Source: CAZSPL01 sp964608735
GTDB lineage: Bacteria > JAJVIF01 > JAPKYR01 > CAZSPL01
NCBI GenBank assembly: GCA_964608735.1
Contig: CAZSPL010000181.1
Coordinates: 1 to 8,531 of the forward strand
DNA length: 8,531 bases
Reading direction: 5' to 3'
In this document: positions 6,119-8,531 of the stretch, piece by piece
Layout: every line of letters begins with the position of its first letter
How positions within the stretch are numbered: position 1 is the stretch's first letter
Translations under genes and position numbers: made by a program
Notes under the pieces: model-generated
Databases searched by the model: none
Told to the model about the DNA's origin: nothing
The model's input: the letters and a program-made list of their open reading frames with translations, nothing else

Positions 6119-6145
6119 ATATTAACAGAATGTGTGAGCAGGATA

Positions 6146-8311
6146 TTACTCCGATGTCACCTTATACGCCGTTCCCTCGTATATCACAATAACTTCCTCG
6201 CCCACCGAGAAATACTGCGCGAGGTCTTCATCGTCCGCGATGAAATCGAAATAATCATCCGACAGGAATTCGACTTCCACCCACGTGTATGATTTCGACT
6301 CGTCATACTCCGTGTCGGTCCATACATCGTCCTTCAATATGAATGTCTTGTCGCCGACTTCCTTGATGTATTCCGATGCCGCGGCGGAATATTCGTCATC
6401 GAGTCCCGCCTCTTCTTCCATCTCCGACATCTCGCGGCTCATTTTCATCGCGCCGGCACCGCTGCTCGGAGCGGGAGACGCGCCGCCGCTCATCGTGAAT
6501 CCCCGCACGGAATCCATCGGCATCGGCTCGGCCCACGGCTGCGATGGAATATCTTCCACGACGAGGTAACTCGTGTACGGCGTGATGATGCCGTACTGCT
6601 TGGCGAGCTTGACGATTTCATCCACGATTTCCTGGTTGTAGCCGTACATCCGCTCCTGGTTCAGCAGATATCCCACGCGACGTTTCGCCCATATTCTCGG
6701 CACGAAATCATTCTCGGCCCCTTTCTCGTCGACCGAAAGTTTGAACGTTTTCGTGTCGCTTCCCATTTTGCCTTTCAGCGTTATGTTCCCGACAAGGTTG
6801 CCGAAATACTTCCCGCTCAACGCCACCTGCGAGCCGAGGAAAATGTCAGGGATGTCGTCGGGATAGACCATGTCGGTGCGGAATCCCGAAAACTCCACTT
6901 CGCAATCGGTGAGCACCGGTGTCTTGATGCGCCCGTAGAACTGGCTCAGCGAGATCTCGATATCCTCCCCCGGCGCGACCGAGCCCGAGAACCCGCCGTT
7001 CTCCTTCGAAAGCCTGTCGACAAAGACGAAGTTCAAATCATAGCCGACGCCGTATGAAAATATCCGCGCCTGCCCTTCGTTCTTCGACAGAACATTGCCG
7101 AGTATGGTGTCGACATTCTGCTCGCCCACGGTGGGAAGCCCGTCGGTGAGGAATATCACGTATGTCGGGCGCGTGGTCGACAGTGGAAGGTCGAGTACTT
7201 TCTTCAGCGCGTCGTTGATGGCGGTACCGCCGCCCGCCGAAATCGTGTCGATGAATTCGAGCACATCGGCGACATTCGATGACGTCGCGTCCTTCCATCC
7301 GTCGTTATACGGCGTGACATCGCTCGCGAATGTAATCAGATTGAACCGGTCGTCGTCGTTGAGGTTGCGGAAGATATATTTGAGCGCGTCCTTCGCTTTC
7401 CCGATTTTATCGGTGCCCTCCATCGAGCCGGAGCGGTCGAGTATGAACGCGAAATCCTTCGGTATGTATTCCGTCTCGCTCGATGAAATCCCCGCCGTGA
7501 TGAGCGCAAGGAAGAATCCCTCGTCGTCGCCGGTTTCATGGGCGATGAAATCGAGGCCGACTTCCTTCGCCGGGGCGACGAGGTAAAGGATGAAATCTCG
7601 CGTGGCGTTGTAGTTCGATTTCTCGAACGTGACATACGCCGCTCCCTTTTCCTGCTCTATCTTCACATCCTGCGTCGGGGAGAACACATTGGAGAGGTTG
7701 TCGATCTCGATATCGGCGTCGATGTTGAGCTTCCCGATGGTCTGGTTCGGGAACCCGCTCAAATCGAGCGGAAGATGCAGCTTGAACATCTCGCCGTCGC
7801 GCGTGAGAAGCTGGTCGTATTCAATCTCCACTTTCTTGTCGCCGTACGCCGGTATCGGGTAGATCCGGCACTTGATGACCCCCTGCCCGGCGTATTCGAG
7901 CAGCCCGGGGTCGCGCATGGTGCGCACGATGTCCTCGTATGTCTTCCTCGCCTGCGTGGCGTCGAGCACTTCCGACGCGAGCTTCTTGCCGTCGAGGTAG
8001 AGCGCGAAGTCGGATATCTCGGCATCGGCGGGAAGCGGGAACAGATATGTCCCTTCCTGGTCCCACCCGGTGTTGTTGTGGAAGATCTGCGTGATATGGA
8101 ACTTCGCCCACTGGCCGGAGACGTCGATATCGGCATCCACTTCCTTCAGTGTGAGCCACTCCGACGGCATCGGGGGGGCGATGTATTGCGGCGGGGGAGG
8201 CTCTATCCATATCCCCTGGGCGCCCGCGGTGATCGAAAGGCAGAGCAGCATCAGAAGCATGGTCATCGCGGCGATGCCCATCCTCGGCAAGTCTCTCAGA
8301 TTGTCCTTCAT
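6146..8311 (-). CDS. Secreted VIT and von Willebrand factor A domain protein
   Basis: The 721-residue protein starts with a signal peptide (hydrophobic 11-28, likely cleavage after AGA at 29-31). A VIT (inter-alpha-trypsin inhibitor-like) domain covers about 52-170, with FPLPADAEISDFALYLDGK, ATQARKTYEDI and IYPIPAYGDKKVEIEY. A VWFA domain (about 285-460) has an intact metal-ion site: D292-x-S294-x-S296, T363 in GGGTA and D390 in FLTDG. The region around YGIITPYTSYLVVED (573-587) is typical of this family. A low-complexity linker (605-640, Ser/Met/Glu-rich) leads to a final domain containing GDKTFILKDDVWTDT and YFSVGEEVIVIYEGTAY. Family members are associated with adhesion or protein binding; the partner is unknown. 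No LPXTG motif or C-terminal membrane anchor is seen. AGGAGG (8322-8317), 5 nt before the ATG, fixes the start. The gene is monocistronic between its own promoter and terminator. Confidence 0.9.
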   Translation of the reverse strand: MKDNLRDLPRMGIAAMTMLLMLLCLSITAGAQGIWIEPPPPQYIAPPMPSEWLTLKEVDADIDVSGQWAKFHITQIFHNNTGWDQEGTYLFPLPADAEISDFALYLDGKKLASEVLDATQARKTYEDIVRTMRDPGLLEYAGQGVIKCRIYPIPAYGDKKVEIEYDQLLTRDGEMFKLHLPLDLSGFPNQTIGKLNIDADIEIDNLSNVFSPTQDVKIEQEKGAAYVTFEKSNYNATRDFILYLVAPAKEVGLDFIAHETGDDEGFFLALITAGISSSETEYIPKDFAFILDRSGSMEGTDKIGKAKDALKYIFRNLNDDDRFNLITFASDVTPYNDGWKDATSSNVADVLEFIDTISAGGGTAINDALKKVLDLPLSTTRPTYVIFLTDGLPTVGEQNVDTILGNVLSKNEGQARIFSYGVGYDLNFVFVDRLSKENGGFSGSVAPGEDIEISLSQFYGRIKTPVLTDCEVEFSGFRTDMVYPDDIPDIFLGSQVALSGKYFGNLVGNITLKGKMGSDTKTFKLSVDEKGAENDFVPRIWAKRRVGYLLNQERMYGYNQEIVDEIVKLAKQYGIITPYTSYLVVEDIPSQPWAEPMPMDSVRGFTMSGGASPAPSSGAGAMKMSREMSEMEEEAGLDDEYSAAASEYIKEVGDKTFILKDDVWTDTEYDESKSYTWVEVEFLSDDYFDFIADDEDLAQYFSVGEEVIVIYEGTAYKVTSE

Positions 8312-8388
8312 AGGTTCCTCCTGCTTTCCCGACGTCCGTACAATTTAATTGACATCGACGGGCCGCATCGCGTTCATCCGCTGAGGAA

Positions 8389-8417
8389 ATTTTACGCGTA
8401 CAGCCGGTAAATGCCAA
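8389..8417 (-). promoter_or_regulatory. Strong predicted sigma-70-type promoter of the VIT/VWFA gene
   Basis: On the minus strand TTGGCA (8417-8412, 5 of 6) and TAAAAT (8394-8389, 5 of 6) are separated by an ideal 17 nt. The start site would be near 8382, giving a leader of about 70 nt that ends with the AGGAGG site at 8322-8317. It is the best promoter match in the window. Confidence 0.62.
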
Positions 8418-8443
8418 ATCGTACGCCGGATGTCATTGTTCGC

Positions 8444-8473
8444 AAAAGAGAAAAGGCCCGTCCGAGGGGCCTT
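8444..8473 (-). terminator. Intrinsic terminator of a minus-strand gene entering from the right
   Basis: On the minus strand AAGGCCC (8473-8467) pairs perfectly with GGGCCTT (8459-8453) around 7 nt and continues as a T-rich stretch (TTTTCTCTTTT, 8454-8444). The plus-strand side lacks a T run. Its position just before the VIT/VWFA promoter indicates that the preceding gene is a separate transcription unit. Confidence 0.75.
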
Positions 8474-8480
8474 GTTCTCC

Positions 8481-8531
8481 TCACTGTAAGTAAGACTCGC
8501 GGAGGAGGAAGGCGTTTAACGGATTTCCGGG
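8481..8531 (-). CDS. Probable last codons of an unidentified gene at the right edge
   Basis: Sixteen codons (ending AFLLRESYLQ) followed by TGA at 8483-8481 are open to the window edge, and the terminator hairpin begins 8 nt after the stop. The terminator makes a gene end here likely. Another frame stops at 8518-8516 (PEIR then TAA) and could equally be the real end, so the frame is uncertain. The fragment is too short to recognise. Confidence 0.28.
   Translation of the reverse strand, partial: PGNPLNAFLLRESYLQ

Noticed and set aside
7538..8410. 290-codon open frame on the plus strand opposite the VIT/VWFA gene
   Set aside because: It is an antisense shadow of a strongly supported gene with intact domains, caused by GC-rich third positions; the product is charged and unrecognisable and has no ribosome site.
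1..8531. CRISPR array, tRNA/rRNA genes or insertion sequence
   Set aside because: I found no regularly spaced repeats, no cloverleaf with a CCA end and no transposase-like frame; every sizeable segment is accounted for by the genes and short intergenic regions listed.

Overview
The window looks bacterial. Several genes have clear Shine-Dalgarno sequences (AGGAGG or GGGAGG types), sigma-70-like promoters can be read upstream of most genes, and two hairpin-plus-U-tract terminators are visible. Base composition is moderate to high GC. Two proteins have lipobox-like sequences and a third has a classical signal peptide, so much of the window serves the cell envelope. No gene identifies a genus. 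An uncultivated, probably double-membraned lineage is a guess, not a result.

Layout from left to right: (1) The 5' part of a minus-strand exported beta-helix-type protein runs off the left edge. (2) Diverging from it across a 184-bp intergenic region is a plus-strand GT39/ArnT-like membrane glycosyltransferase (463-2118). It has a promoter almost on top of its start codon and no Shine-Dalgarno, which suggests a leaderless mRNA. (3) Its last 11 bases overlap, tail to tail, the end of a minus-strand gene (2108-4138). That gene encodes a 12-helix APC-type permease fused to a complete RCK (TrkA_N plus TrkA_C) module. (4) A 279-bp intergenic region (4139-4417) holds a candidate promoter, inverted repeats and a cluster of GC-rich palindromes. 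(5) A minus-strand WG-repeat lipoprotein (4418-6007, or up to 6076) follows, with its own -10 box and a perfect inverted repeat upstream. (6) After a strong terminator comes a minus-strand secreted VIT + VWFA protein (6146-8311) with a very good promoter. (7) The right edge carries a second minus-strand terminator and probably the last codons of another minus-strand gene.

The genes do not form one operon. Almost every one has its own promoter, and the junctions are divergent, convergent or terminated. No shared pathway is demonstrable. The clearest common theme is surface and export: lipid-linked sugar transfer, lipoproteins, a secreted VIT/VWFA adhesin-like protein and a membrane transporter.

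The most interesting object is the permease-RCK fusion. Exactly at the start of the RCK module there is an in-frame ATG preceded at 6 nt by a nearly ideal Shine-Dalgarno, while the permease start itself has a poor one. The locus may therefore make both the full-length gated transporter and a free 228-residue RCK subunit from one reading frame. This is an inference from sequence and needs experimental or comparative confirmation.
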